Origin: Planctomycetota bacterium
Lineage (GTDB): Bacteria > Planctomycetota > Brocadiia > Brocadiales > Bathyanammoxibiaceae
NCBI GenBank assembly: GCA_016209685.1
Contig: JACQVQ010000009.1
Location: 124,001-188,000 of the forward strand
DNA: 64,000 nt
Reading direction: 5' to 3'
Shown in pieces: positions 14,799 to 23,057 of the stretch. The position numbers and the translations under genes are program-made. The notes below the pieces were generated by a model. It worked only from the letters and a program-made list of their open reading frames with translations, ran no database searches and was not told the DNA's origin. Position 1 is the stretch's first letter; the number at the start of each line of letters is the position of its first letter.

Positions 14799-16022
14799 AT
14801 GGAATTTGACCCTTATGAAGTTTTAGGCCACGTCAAGGCCCTTTCCTTTCCCCGCCGTACTGGTTCTACTGGGGAGGCCCAGACCCAGGAATATATAATT
14901 AATAGGTTCAAGGCCCTCGGTTTGGAACCCAGGGAGGAGGAGTTCAGCTTTACCCCTATATTGGGTCTCCTATCAAAAGGTTTTCTCTTGATAGTCTTGC
15001 TCTCCCTCACAGCCCTCCACCTCCTCTCCCCCTTTTACCCGCTTCCTGGGATAATACTGTGCCTCTGCATCTTAATTCTCACCCTGGGTTTTCTCTGGGG
15101 CAGGCCAGTGGTAGCCCTTCTTGGATGGGCCCTTTTCAAAGAGCTTCCATTAATCAGAAACCTCCATTCAAAAAACATAATGGCCTCATGGCCAATTGTA
15201 GATGAATTCCCCGTTGGTAGGGGCGTGTCGCAATACGCCCCCACGCACATTTACATCCTTGCCCATTATGATTCCAAGAGCCAGACCCTCCCCATTGGGG
15301 GGCGTATTCCACTGGTAATGGCCCTATTTTTATCTGCATTGTCTTTGTCGGCATACCACCTCCTGATACCCCTGGCCGGTCTTCACGTACTGGGCACAGT
15401 TGAGAGGACTATTTTTATAATGGCACTCACCAGTGGTCTAGTGTTGTTATGGACTAAGACCAGGAATCTCTCCCCGGGGGCGGTAGATAACGCCTCTGGG
15501 GTAGCGTTGATGCTCCATCTTGCGGAGGCCATCTCAAGGGACGTTCAAGGGTTCAAGGGTTTAAGGTTCCATTTTGTGGCCACAGGGGCGGAAGAGGAGG
15601 GGCTGGTCGGGGCCTTCTGGCTGCGCAAATCCGTAGAGGGCGACCCAACAGGTCGCCCCTACTATTTTATCAACCTGGATGGAGTGGGGACGAAGGGCAG
15701 GGTCTATTGCACAGATAAGATAGGGCTCCATCCCTATTCCCAGGGACAGAAGGAATTTTTAGCCTTAATAAGGAAGGCGGCAGAGGCCGTAGGGGCACGT
15801 TGCAACGTGCCCCTACAGGTATATTCTCCCCCCATTACAATGGGCGCTATGGCCGACCATTTCCCTTTTACTGCCAATGGATACCGTGCCGTTACGTTCT
15901 CCACCGTCTCCAGGCGTTCCTTATGGGTCCATACCCCGTGGGATACGCTGGAAATGGTGGAGGTGGAGGGTATGGAGGTGGTGGGAAGACTGATTCTAGG
16001 CGTATTGAGGCTTCTGAAGTAG
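14799..16022 (+). CDS. M28-family zinc aminopeptidase with membrane segments
   Basis: 407 residues. Metal ligands in order: His/Asp in LAHYDSK, Asp in GAVDNASGV, the catalytic and ligand Glu pair in TGAEEEGLVG, Asp in INLDGVG, and His in HTPWDTLE. Two hydrophobic regions (about 52-115 and 175-220) make it a membrane-anchored peptidase, probably with the active site outside or in the periplasm; polarity is not settled. The protein carries four in-frame repeat insertions, each between conserved blocks: VGRGVSQYAP, GDPTGRPYY and GARCNVPLQ from R2 palindromes and VQGFKGLRF from R8. None removes a ligand. Monocistronic. Confidence 0.88.
   Translation: MEFDPYEVLGHVKALSFPRRTGSTGEAQTQEYIINRFKALGLEPREEEFSFTPILGLLSKGFLLIVLLSLTALHLLSPFYPLPGIILCLCILILTLGFLWGRPVVALLGWALFKELPLIRNLHSKNIMASWPIVDEFPVGRGVSQYAPTHIYILAHYDSKSQTLPIGGRIPLVMALFLSALSLSAYHLLIPLAGLHVLGTVERTIFIMALTSGLVLLWTKTRNLSPGAVDNASGVALMLHLAEAISRDVQGFKGLRFHFVATGAEEEGLVGAFWLRKSVEGDPTGRPYYFINLDGVGTKGRVYCTDKIGLHPYSQGQKEFLALIRKAAEAVGARCNVPLQVYSPPITMGAMADHFPFTANGYRAVTFSTVSRRSLWVHTPWDTLEMVEVEGMEVVGRLILGVLRLLK
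15217..15244. repeat. R2 palindrome in frame, M28 copy 1
   Basis: GTAGGGGCGTGTCGC with an almost perfect inverse arm GCGATACGCCCCCAC-like; encodes VGRGVSQYAP. Confidence 0.75.
15541..15570 (+). repeat. R8 repeat in frame in M28 peptidase
   Basis: GTTCAAGGGTTCAAGGG followed by TTTAAGGTTCC; encodes DVQGFKGLRF, matching the kdsB loop copy. Confidence 0.7.
15633..15662. repeat. R2 palindrome in frame, M28 copy 2
   Basis: GTAGAGGGCGACC / GGTCGCCCCTAC arms; encodes EGDPTGRPY immediately before the metal-binding INLDG motif. It shares its core with the radical SAM insertion at 6749. Confidence 0.85.
15789..15816. repeat. R2 palindrome in frame, M28 copy 3
   Basis: Perfect 28-base palindrome, arms GTAGGGGCACGTTG; encodes VGARCNVPL. 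Confidence 0.9.
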
Positions 16023-16270
16023 GGGCAGGGCCTGTGTGTCTGCCCATAAGGGCGAACATCCGCCTGAGGCGAATCTGCCTTAGGCACGACCTGCGGCTAC
16101 CCCTGTCCCCCGACCCCTGGCCTGGCCTTTATCTTGATAGATGTAGTCTTTTTTCATAACAATTTAAAAGAATTGTAAATTGGAAATTAGAAATTTAAAA
16201 TTTGAAATTTACAGTTTACAATTTCCAATTCATTTCATTTCCCTGACCCCTGTTCCCTGTCCCCTGACCT
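16023..16270. repeat. Intergenic block of R2, R3, R4 and R5 repeats
   Basis: Between the M28 peptidase and rtcB stop codons. In order: GGGGCAGGGCCTGTG, an R3 unit with inverted neighbours (CCGCCTGAGGCGAATCTGCC), CCCCCGACCCCTGGCC, an R5 inverted pair at about 16160-16230, and CCCTGACCCCTGTTCCC. No gene seen. Confidence 0.7.
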
Positions 16271-17722
16271 CTACCCCTTAATAACCCCCAGGGGTTTTAG
16301 TTGTACGACCTTGCGGGCGATGCCAGCGTTATGTACCACGTCCACCACCTCCGTAACGTCTTTATAGGCCTCGGGTATCTCTTCGGCCAGGGTGTCCCAG
16401 CCTGAGGCCCTGACGATGATACCCTTGTCCTCCATCTCCCTGAGGATATTTTTTCCTTTGGCCCGCTTCATTGCCTGGGTGCGGCTCATTACCCTGCCAG
16501 CCCCATGACAACTGCTGGTAAAGGTCTCCTGACTGGCCGCCTCCGTGCCTACCAGTACATAGGAACACCTACCCATATCTCCAGGGATGAGGACAGGCTG
16601 GCCTATCTCCTTATAGGCCGCAGGGGTCTGGGGATGCCCAGGGGGTAGTGCCCTGGTAGCCCCCTTCCTGTGGACGCAGAGCTTCGTGGGCTTGCCGTCC
16701 ACGTTGTGGGTCTCAAACTTGGCAATGTTATGGCAGACGTCGTATATAAGCTCCAGCCCCAGCTCTTCCGAAGGCCTTTTTAGCATGTGGGAAAAACTCT
16801 CCCTTACCCAGTGGGTAATCATCTGGCGGTTGGTAAAGGCAAAATTGGCTGCGCAGGCCATGGCAGCAAAATATCGCCTCCCTTCCTCAGAGTCTATCGG
16901 GGCACAGCATAGCTGGCGGTCTACAAGCTCTATCCCATACTTACTGGCGGCCCTCAGCATGACCCCTATGAAATCATCGCAGACCTGATACCCTAACCCC
17001 CTACTACCTGTGTGCACCTGGACGGCTACCCCGCCCAGTTCAAGGCCCAGGGTCCTGGCCAGCTTCTCATCATATATCTCAGAGATTACGTCCACCTCCA
17101 CAAAATGGTTCCCAGAACCCAGGGTGCCTACCTGGGCCCGGCCCCTCTCCATGGCCCTATCGGATACCTCCCCTGGGTCAGCCCCCTGGATACAACCCCG
17201 TTCCTCAATGTGATCCAGGTCTCTCTCGTAGCCGTAACCCCTGTTTACGGCCCAGCGGGCACCTTGCCTCAGGAGACCCTTTTCCTCTTCAATACCCAGC
17301 TTGAGGTCCTTCCTGTGCGAGCCTACCCCTGTGGGGATATTCCTAAAAAGGGTATTAACTAATTCTTTCATCATATTCTGTATCTCTTCTCTACGCAGAT
17401 TGGAGCGTAATACCCTTACCCCGCAGTTGATGTCATAACCTACGCCCCCCGGGGAGACCACGCCTGTCTCATCAAAGGCGGCTACGCCACCTATGGGGAA
17501 CCCGTACCCCTCATGGATATCTGGCATGGCCAGGGAGGCCCTCACTATCCCCGGCAGGGTGGCCACATTGGCCACCTGACGCAGGCTCAAATCCCTTTTT
17601 ATCTCCTCCATAATCCTGGAATCGGCATAGACTATGCCCTCTACCTTCATACTGCCTTCCTTCTCTATCTTCCAGCGGTAGGGGTCTATCTGCTTTATGT
17701 TAAGGGTTAATTCCTTTTCCAT
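16271..17722 (-). CDS. rtcB: RNA-splicing ligase RtcB
   Basis: Joins RNA 2',3'-cyclic phosphate (or 3'-phosphate) and 5'-OH ends using GTP and manganese. 483 residues from the ATG at 17722; the longer track start reads through an R2 palindrome and is rejected. Motifs: PDIHEGYGFPIGGVAA, metal ligands Asp and Cys in GYDINCGVR, GSGNHFVEV, VHTGSRGLG, and the guanylylated His in SCHGAGRVMSR. It lies directly downstream of archease, its known activating partner, in a TPR-fba-archease-rtcB transcript. An RNA repair role in bacteria is known for the family; targets here are unknown. Confidence 0.96.
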   Translation of the reverse strand: MEKELTLNIKQIDPYRWKIEKEGSMKVEGIVYADSRIMEEIKRDLSLRQVANVATLPGIVRASLAMPDIHEGYGFPIGGVAAFDETGVVSPGGVGYDINCGVRVLRSNLRREEIQNMMKELVNTLFRNIPTGVGSHRKDLKLGIEEEKGLLRQGARWAVNRGYGYERDLDHIEERGCIQGADPGEVSDRAMERGRAQVGTLGSGNHFVEVDVISEIYDEKLARTLGLELGGVAVQVHTGSRGLGYQVCDDFIGVMLRAASKYGIELVDRQLCCAPIDSEEGRRYFAAMACAANFAFTNRQMITHWVRESFSHMLKRPSEELGLELIYDVCHNIAKFETHNVDGKPTKLCVHRKGATRALPPGHPQTPAAYKEIGQPVLIPGDMGRCSYVLVGTEAASQETFTSSCHGAGRVMSRTQAMKRAKGKNILREMEDKGIIVRASGWDTLAEEIPEAYKDVTEVVDVVHNAGIARKVVQLKPLGVIKG

Positions 17723-17731
17723 ATTCCTCAC

Positions 17732-17758
17732 CAGGGCAGGGGTAAACCCTGCCCCTAC
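17732..17758. repeat. R2 palindrome between archease and rtcB
   Basis: CAGGGCAGGGGT/ACCCTGCCCCTAC-like arms in the 75-base spacer just upstream of the rtcB ribosome site. Confidence 0.75.
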
Positions 17759-17797
17759 AATTGTTCCCTGGTGGCGGAGCACCAGGGCTATCCTCCC

Positions 17798-18235
17798 TCA
17801 GAGGTCTATTATCACCCTGGCCCGCCAGCCTCCGGGTACTTCTACCACCTCTATTTTATGATGGGTAACGGCCTTGGGGCTAGTCAAAATTAGGTGTCTC
17901 CCTTCACGGAAAGATTCCCCGTAGGCTACGGCCTCCAGATTGTCGGACTCCAATCCCTTTACTTCAAACCTCTTAAAGAGGAGTTGTTCTACCTCGTGGT
18001 AGTAGAGCAGTTCATTCAGCCAGTTTACCAGGAGCTCTTCCAGGTCAAATGAGCGGAGTCTGATAGTCCTTTCCACCTTCTCCTCTACCCTGGATAAGTC
18101 AGTAACGACGTCAAAGAGGGCAAAGGCGGCATTACCAAAGAGTTCCTTTAAGTCCCTGCCATAGACCTCCAGGGCCAGGTCTGCCGTGTGCTCCAGTACT
18201 TTGTATCGCTTTGACGCGGACTCCTTCATAGGCAT
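17798..18235 (-). CDS. Archease, RtcB activator
   Basis: 145 residues of the archease fold. It promotes RtcB guanylylation and multiple turnover. Recognised by YKVLEHTADLALEVYG at the start with its metal-site Asp, NAAFALFDVVTD, LLVNWLNELLYYHEVE, and KAVTHHKIEVVEVPGGWRARVIIDL at the end, where the last Asp is also a metal ligand. The gene sits 75 bases upstream of rtcB in the same orientation, which supports both assignments. The other metal-binding positions look intact. Confidence 0.95.
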   Translation of the reverse strand: MPMKESASKRYKVLEHTADLALEVYGRDLKELFGNAAFALFDVVTDLSRVEEKVERTIRLRSFDLEELLVNWLNELLYYHEVEQLLFKRFEVKGLESDNLEAVAYGESFREGRHLILTSPKAVTHHKIEVVEVPGGWRARVIIDL

Positions 18236-18236
18236 T

Positions 18237-18265
18237 GTAGGGGCAGGTTTTAAACCTGCCCCTAC
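18237..18265. repeat. R2 palindrome in the fba-archease spacer
   Basis: Perfect arms GTAGGGGCAGGTTTTA / AAACCTGCCCCTAC. It fills almost the whole 33-base spacer, so the archease ribosome site lies in or next to a hairpin. Confidence 0.9.
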
Positions 18266-18268
18266 CTT

Positions 18269-19183
18269 TCAGGCCTTGCCAGATGAGCCAAAGACCTGCA
18301 TCTTATTCCTCATGGTCTGGACCATTAATTCCCTGGCAGGACCCAGTATCTTTCTTGGGTCAAATTCCTCCGGGCGCTCCGTCAAGACTTTTCTTATAGA
18401 AGCCGTAAATGCAAGTCTCAAGTCAGTGTCAATATTTATCTTGTTTATACCGTTCTTTATGGCCTCCCTTATGGATTCCAGGGGTATGCCTTTTGCCCCT
18501 TTTAATCTTGCACCATAACCCTCAGCCATATCCACAATCTCCTTCTCCACGCTGGAGGCCCCGTGGAGGACCAGTGGGATATTTACTAAATCCTTTATCC
18601 TCTTTACCAGGTCAGTCCTCAACCTGGGTTCACCTTTGAATTTGTAGGCTCCATGACTTGTGCCAATGGCCACAGCCAGGGCGTCTACCCCTGTTTCCTT
18701 TACGAAACGCCCTGCGGCCTCGGGGTCTGTCAATTGTACCTCTCCTGCCACCTCGTCCTCAATCCCTCCCAGTCTCCCCAGTTCGGCCTCCACACTTACC
18801 CCCACCGGGTGGGCCACCTCTACTACCCTTCGGGTAAGCTCTATGTTTTTATTAAAGTCCAGGTGACTGCCATCAATCATCACGGAGGTAAAACCATTGC
18901 GTATGGCCTTCAGTACCGCCTCCACGCTACCCCCGTGGTCCAGGTGGAGGGCTACGGGTGCTGGGGAGCTCTCGGCGGCCTTATGCACCATGGCGGATAG
19001 CAGGTCAAACCCGGCGTACTCTCCTGCCTTTTCTGTGGCCTGCAGTATTACCGGGGAGTGCTCCAGTTGGGCCGCCTGGAAGGCCGCCTGGACGGTCTCC
19101 AGATTGTTTACGTTAAAGGCTGGTACTGCATAGCCCCCTGACGATGCCTTGTCCAGTAGTTCTTTCAGACTAACCAGTGCCAT
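18269..19183 (-). CDS. fba: Class II fructose-bisphosphate aldolase
   Basis: Zinc aldolase of glycolysis and gluconeogenesis: fructose-1,6-bisphosphate to glyceraldehyde-3-phosphate and dihydroxyacetone phosphate. 304 residues. Zinc ligands in LHLDHGG, EAELGRLGG region, GTSHGAYK and LVLHGASS; phosphate site near INIDTDLR. Related tagatose/ketose bisphosphate aldolases share these motifs, so fructose specificity is the likely but not the only reading. Its start overlaps the end of the upstream TPR gene by 14 bases, so they are co-translated. Confidence 0.93.
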   Translation of the reverse strand: MALVSLKELLDKASSGGYAVPAFNVNNLETVQAAFQAAQLEHSPVILQATEKAGEYAGFDLLSAMVHKAAESSPAPVALHLDHGGSVEAVLKAIRNGFTSVMIDGSHLDFNKNIELTRRVVEVAHPVGVSVEAELGRLGGIEDEVAGEVQLTDPEAAGRFVKETGVDALAVAIGTSHGAYKFKGEPRLRTDLVKRIKDLVNIPLVLHGASSVEKEIVDMAEGYGARLKGAKGIPLESIREAIKNGINKINIDTDLRLAFTASIRKVLTERPEEFDPRKILGPARELMVQTMRNKMQVFGSSGKA

Positions 19184-19787
19184 GTGACGCCTGGCTTACG
19201 AGGGCCTCTAGTTCTCCCTCGTCAATAAAGGTCTGAAAGTCATCCAGTATGGCCTCTTTCATTGTACCGTCAAGTCTGAGCACCTGCTTCAGCCCTTCCA
19301 CCATCTTCTCCTTATCCCCCAGCACGGCGGAGGTCATGGCTATGTTATACCAGGCGGTGGCAAAACCGGGGTCAAGTTTCACTGTCTGGACGTAGGCTGA
19401 GAGGGCCTCTTTGTAGCGCTTGAGTTCACCCAGGACTACCCCTTTGTTGTTCCATGCCCTGGCAAATGCTGGGTCTAGCTTTAGGGCCTGTTCGTGGGAC
19501 TGAAGGGCCTCCTGTGGACGCATGAGGTTACCCAACGTCATGCCTTTCCCGTCCCAGGCAACGGGGGAATTGGGGTTGAGTTCCAGGGCCATCGCGTATG
19601 CCTTAAGGGCATTCTCATGCTCTCCTTTCTCGTAATAGAATTCTGCCTGCCTCAGACGGTGACCGAAGAGGGACATCTTTTCCTCGTGCCTCTCCAGTTC
19701 CAGTTTGGCCTTCTGAGAGGCCTCCTCTATCTTTTTCAGGGCCCCTTGCAGGAGCTTCTCTATCTCTGCCTTTATTTTATCATCCAT
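19170..19787 (-). CDS. TPR-repeat protein
   Basis: 205 residues: a charged N-terminal helix (IEKLLQGALKKIEEASQKAKLE) followed by four tetratricopeptide units (AEFYYEKGEHENALKAY, AWDGKGMTLGNLMRPQEAL, AWNNKGVVLGELKRYKEAL, AWYNIAMTSAVLGDKEKM). No signal peptide, so a cytoplasmic scaffold. First gene of the operon with aldolase, archease and rtcB; whether it serves any of them is unknown. Overlaps fba by 14 bases. Confidence 0.85.
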   Translation of the reverse strand: MDDKIKAEIEKLLQGALKKIEEASQKAKLELERHEEKMSLFGHRLRQAEFYYEKGEHENALKAYAMALELNPNSPVAWDGKGMTLGNLMRPQEALQSHEQALKLDPAFARAWNNKGVVLGELKRYKEALSAYVQTVKLDPGFATAWYNIAMTSAVLGDKEKMVEGLKQVLRLDGTMKEAILDDFQTFIDEGELEALVSQASHGTG

Positions 19788-19890
19788 AATTCTGCGTTTG
19801 GCCTTCTCCGCCTAAGGTGGACTCGGCCGACGGCCATTGGCAATTTGGAGGCCGAAAGCCGATAACCGAGTTTAGACTCCCAGTGCGCCC

Positions 19891-19918
19891 AGTATACCTG
19901 AAATTGCGCAGGTTTCAA
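19891..19918 (-). promoter_or_regulatory. Promoter of the TPR-fba-archease-rtcB operon
   Basis: Minus strand TTGAAA - 16 bases - TATACT, about 100 bases before the TPR start codon. Confidence 0.6.
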
Positions 19919-20002
19919 TTCCTGTGTTGTATATACACTATGTAAGGGGGGGCTCCCCCCTACATCCTAAAAAATAACAGAACAAGTTCCTCTAGCTTTA
20001 CA

Positions 20003-22987
20003 GTGATGGAATCCATTATAATTTTGCCTATGGTGGCCTTTACTAAAGAAAATCCGGTATCCAGAGTCCAGAATACGGCAGGCAGAATCCTGTGTATTGC
20101 ATTCTGTATCCTGTATTCTGGATTCTGCCTTTCCGTTCAGGCCCTGGCGGGGGGACAGCCATGGGAGGTGCCAAGGGAAGAATCCGCCTCAGGCGGACTG
20201 CGATTCCGCCTGACCAACACCGTCTTTGCCCATATAAAGGATTACTACATAGATTTCCATAACCTGGCAGCCGCGGAGGTCCTGGGGGACGCCCTCAGGG
20301 GCATAGAGGGCATCACACCCAACCTAAAAATAGACGTCCGCGAAAAAGAAGTTCTGGTCCAGTTGGGTGGCTCTACTAAGACCTTCGACACCGTAGGAAT
20401 AAAGAACTGGCTGGTACTGCGGGAACTACTGAAAGAGATATTAACCTTCGTAGAATCTGGTGGTAGCACCACAGGCAACAAGGGGGATTATCCTTTGAGC
20501 ACACCCGAGCTGGAGTACGCAGCCCTAAATGGCATCCTGAATAGTTTTGACCCCTACTCCAGGCTGTACCGTCCAGAAGACCTGGAGAGGATAAGGAACC
20601 TGGGGTCAGGGAGTTTCATGGGATTGGGAGTGGAGGTAGAATTTAAGGAGGGATTTCTAACGGTAACGTACCTTCACAAGGACTCACCCGCCCACGAGGC
20701 GGGTCTACAGCTCGGGGACAGGATAGTAGAGATAGAGGGAGAGAGCACCAGGAATATGGGTCTTACTGAGGCTCTGGGCCGCATGAGCGGCCCGCAGGGC
20801 ACCAGCATCACCCTTTCGGTATGGAGGTCGGCGGTATCCAACTTGCCCATCAAAAAGCAAGGCCACTCCCATCAAAGCGGCAGGGCTGCTGCCGACGAAG
20901 GCGGCCAGATACTGAGCTTCACCTTGAAAACAGAGCGTATAGAGCCGGAGCCTGCCGAATGGGCCCTCTTAGAAGGTGGGAGGGCCACTTCCGATAGTAG
21001 GGGAGATGCTCCCAATGAGGGCCTGGGATACATAAAACTAAAGGGCTTTCAGGAGGGGGCCTTTTATTCCATGGTAAAAGCCATAAGAGGACTGGAAGAG
21101 GTTGGGGGACTGAAGGGGCTGGTGCTTGACCTTAGAAATAATTGCGGGGGGGTGATGGAGGAGATAATAAACGTGGCAGAACTCTTCCTCCCGGATGGAA
21201 TCATCACCATAAAGACCCGAACCGGCGAGGTACTGCCCGAGTTTGTTACCGCCCGTCCCTCCGGGAGGGTAGAGGAGGCGTGTCCCATCGTGGTCTTGAT
21301 GGACGGGGAGAGCGCCTCAGGTGCAGAGATATTGTCAGCCGCCTTAAGGGACAATGGGCGGGCCTTGCTCGTGGGGGAGCAGACCTTTGGCAAGGCCTGC
21401 ATCCAGCAGGTCTTCCGCCTCTATGGAAGGCACACCCTCAAACTAACCACCGCCAAGTACTTTACCCCCGGGGGCGAATATATAAACCTTAGGGGCCTTA
21501 CCCCAGACGTCCTCCTTGTGCCAATAAAGGTGGCGGGGGCCACCTCAGGCGGACCCACGTCCAGGGATAAGACTACCCTGGCCCGCAGGGCCCATTATGC
21601 CCATAGTGACAACGGTGATGGTACTACACACCGTACCCCTACTGTCCTGTGCTATCTGGAAAGGGAAGAGTCGGCAGGATCACCTCCGCCAGTGGAGTAC
21701 GCCTCGGGTAGCAAGGCCGCCCCCATCGGTGGATTCCAAAAAGACTTCCAGATACAACTGGCCAAAAACCTCCTGAAAGCGGTCCTTTCTGACGGTAAGA
21801 GGGCCTCTTTGGGGGTGGTAAAAGAGTACCAGGCCGAAGAGGATAGTAGGATTGTAAAGGCCCTGGAGTCCAGGAAGATAGACTGGTCCACGGGAGCAAC
21901 CGAGGGAATGCCTGTCTCTGTTGCCAATCTAGCCATTGATAAAGAAGAGGTAGAGGCAGGAGATACCGTCACCCTCACCCTCTCTGTGGAAAATCGCGGG
22001 GAACACCCCCTTTTCAGGGTCCTGGCAGAAGGCATCTCAGGAAATCCTGCCCTTAACGGACTGGAGTTCCCTATGGGAAAGGTAGAACCAGGTAAGAAGG
22101 TCAGTCATAGCCTTAAAATAAAAGTCCCTGATGATTCACTGGACAGACACGATGAAATAGTATTGAGGTTTACGGAGGATAATGGGTTTCCTCCCGCAGA
22201 TATTGTGAACTGGGTCACTATCTGGGCCCACCCAACTCCCTTATTTGCCTACTCCTGCCAATTACCCCGGGTCCAGGCAGTTTCCGCCTCAGACGGACCA
22301 GGTATAGAAAAGGCGGTATCCGCCCCTTCGGCTTCGCTCAGGGCAGGCTCAGACGTACCAGCAAAAAAGAGCGGAAAGGAGACGGAACTCTTACTGAAGG
22401 TGAAGAACATAGGTCTTGGGGTATCCCATCGGAACGTGGTGGTTCTGAAAGGAGATGAAGAGGCGGGAGTAACAGTCCTGAAGGGGCGGCAAGAACTTGG
22501 CGTACTGAAACCTGGTGAAGAGAGGGAGGTAAAATTTGCCTTCACCTTTACGCCGCCTGTCGGGGGGCCACTCCCAACCACGGCTAGACCACTAAGGCTG
22601 CTTATCACAGACCTCCTCCTGGGCGCCCAGCTATCTGCCAGGTTACCCCTACAAGCCCAGTACCCTATTGGCACGGGGCAGGAAGAAAGGGGTACGGAGG
22701 AGGTATCCGGCCTGCCACCCTCCATAATCCTTCAAAATGCTGTCCTGCTGGCGGCGGAGGGGTTCGTGGAGTTATCCTTCACGGCAAGAGACGACCGTCA
22801 CCCGGAAGGGGCCTATGTGCTGGTAAATGAACGTAAGGTCTTCTTCGGTTACAATCCTGAACCAACCCCGGAGCATACCTTCACCACCAGCCTCCCCATA
22901 ACCAGGGGACCGAACCTTGTCAGGATAGTGGCCTACGATGACCAGGGACTTTCAACGGAGAAGGCATTCGTGATTACGGGAAGGTAA
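20003..22987 (+). CDS. Large C-terminal processing protease (PDZ plus S41) with CARDB-like tail
   Basis: 994 residues, about twice the usual CtpA length. Signal peptide ending in SVQALAG (hydrophobic core ILCIAFCILYSGFCL encoded by an R6 repeat); PDZ domain about 210-275 (FMGLGVEVEFKEGFLTV); S41 domain about 330-510 with LVLDLRNNCGGVMEE, catalytic Ser in DGESASGAEI and general-base Lys in EQTFGKAC; a C-terminal half with Ig-like or CARDB modules (DTVTLTLSVENRGEHPLF, ELLLKVKNIGLGVSH). It trims or degrades extracytoplasmic proteins. At least five repeat insertions are visible (ASGGLRFRL, SGRAAADEGG, ATSGGPTS, SASDGPG, PSASLRAGSD), all between domains or in loops. GTG start at 20003, or ATG 3 bases later. 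Confidence 0.9.
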   Translation: MMESIIILPMVAFTKENPVSRVQNTAGRILCIAFCILYSGFCLSVQALAGGQPWEVPREESASGGLRFRLTNTVFAHIKDYYIDFHNLAAAEVLGDALRGIEGITPNLKIDVREKEVLVQLGGSTKTFDTVGIKNWLVLRELLKEILTFVESGGSTTGNKGDYPLSTPELEYAALNGILNSFDPYSRLYRPEDLERIRNLGSGSFMGLGVEVEFKEGFLTVTYLHKDSPAHEAGLQLGDRIVEIEGESTRNMGLTEALGRMSGPQGTSITLSVWRSAVSNLPIKKQGHSHQSGRAAADEGGQILSFTLKTERIEPEPAEWALLEGGRATSDSRGDAPNEGLGYIKLKGFQEGAFYSMVKAIRGLEEVGGLKGLVLDLRNNCGGVMEEIINVAELFLPDGIITIKTRTGEVLPEFVTARPSGRVEEACPIVVLMDGESASGAEILSAALRDNGRALLVGEQTFGKACIQQVFRLYGRHTLKLTTAKYFTPGGEYINLRGLTPDVLLVPIKVAGATSGGPTSRDKTTLARRAHYAHSDNGDGTTHRTPTVLCYLEREESAGSPPPVEYASGSKAAPIGGFQKDFQIQLAKNLLKAVLSDGKRASLGVVKEYQAEEDSRIVKALESRKIDWSTGATEGMPVSVANLAIDKEEVEAGDTVTLTLSVENRGEHPLFRVLAEGISGNPALNGLEFPMGKVEPGKKVSHSLKIKVPDDSLDRHDEIVLRFTEDNGFPPADIVNWVTIWAHPTPLFAYSCQLPRVQAVSASDGPGIEKAVSAPSASLRAGSDVPAKKSGKETELLLKVKNIGLGVSHRNVVVLKGDEEAGVTVLKGRQELGVLKPGEEREVKFAFTFTPPVGGPLPTTARPLRLLITDLLLGAQLSARLPLQAQYPIGTGQEERGTEEVSGLPPSIILQNAVLLAAEGFVELSFTARDDRHPEGAYVLVNERKVFFGYNPEPTPEHTFTTSLPITRGPNLVRIVAYDDQGLSTEKAFVITGR
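20050..20140 (+). repeat. R6 repeat encoding the protease signal-peptide core
   Basis: TATCCAGAGTCCAGAATACG followed by inverted TTCTGTATCCTGTATTCTGG. In this frame the second arm reads as a hydrophobic helix of the right length for secretion. Confidence 0.8.
20182..20198. repeat. R3 palindrome in frame in the S41 protease
   Basis: ATCCGCCTCAGGCGGAC, encoding SASGGL just after the signal peptide; a second half-unit follows at about 20205. Confidence 0.85.
22281..22360. repeat. R3 and R1 fragments in frame in the S41 protease linker
   Basis: TTCCGCCTCAGACGGACC, then CCCCTTCGGCTTCGCTCAGG, encoding the linker SASDGPG...APSASLRAGSDV between Ig-like modules. Confidence 0.75.
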
Positions 22988-22990
22988 GGC

Positions 22991-23056
22991 AGTCGTCAGG
23001 ATTCTGTATTCTGTATTCTTGATTCTATATTCCGAATCCTGTATCCTGTAGCCTGT
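22991..23056 (+). repeat. R6 repeat between the protease gene and argC
   Basis: Tandem ATTCTGTATTCTGTATTC units occupying nearly the entire 70-base spacer. Confidence 0.8.
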
Positions 23057-23057
23057 C

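Noticed and set aside
17723-17782. Longer RtcB N terminus in the ORF track
   Set aside because: The extra 20 residues read through an R2 palindrome; the family begins at the ATG at 17722.
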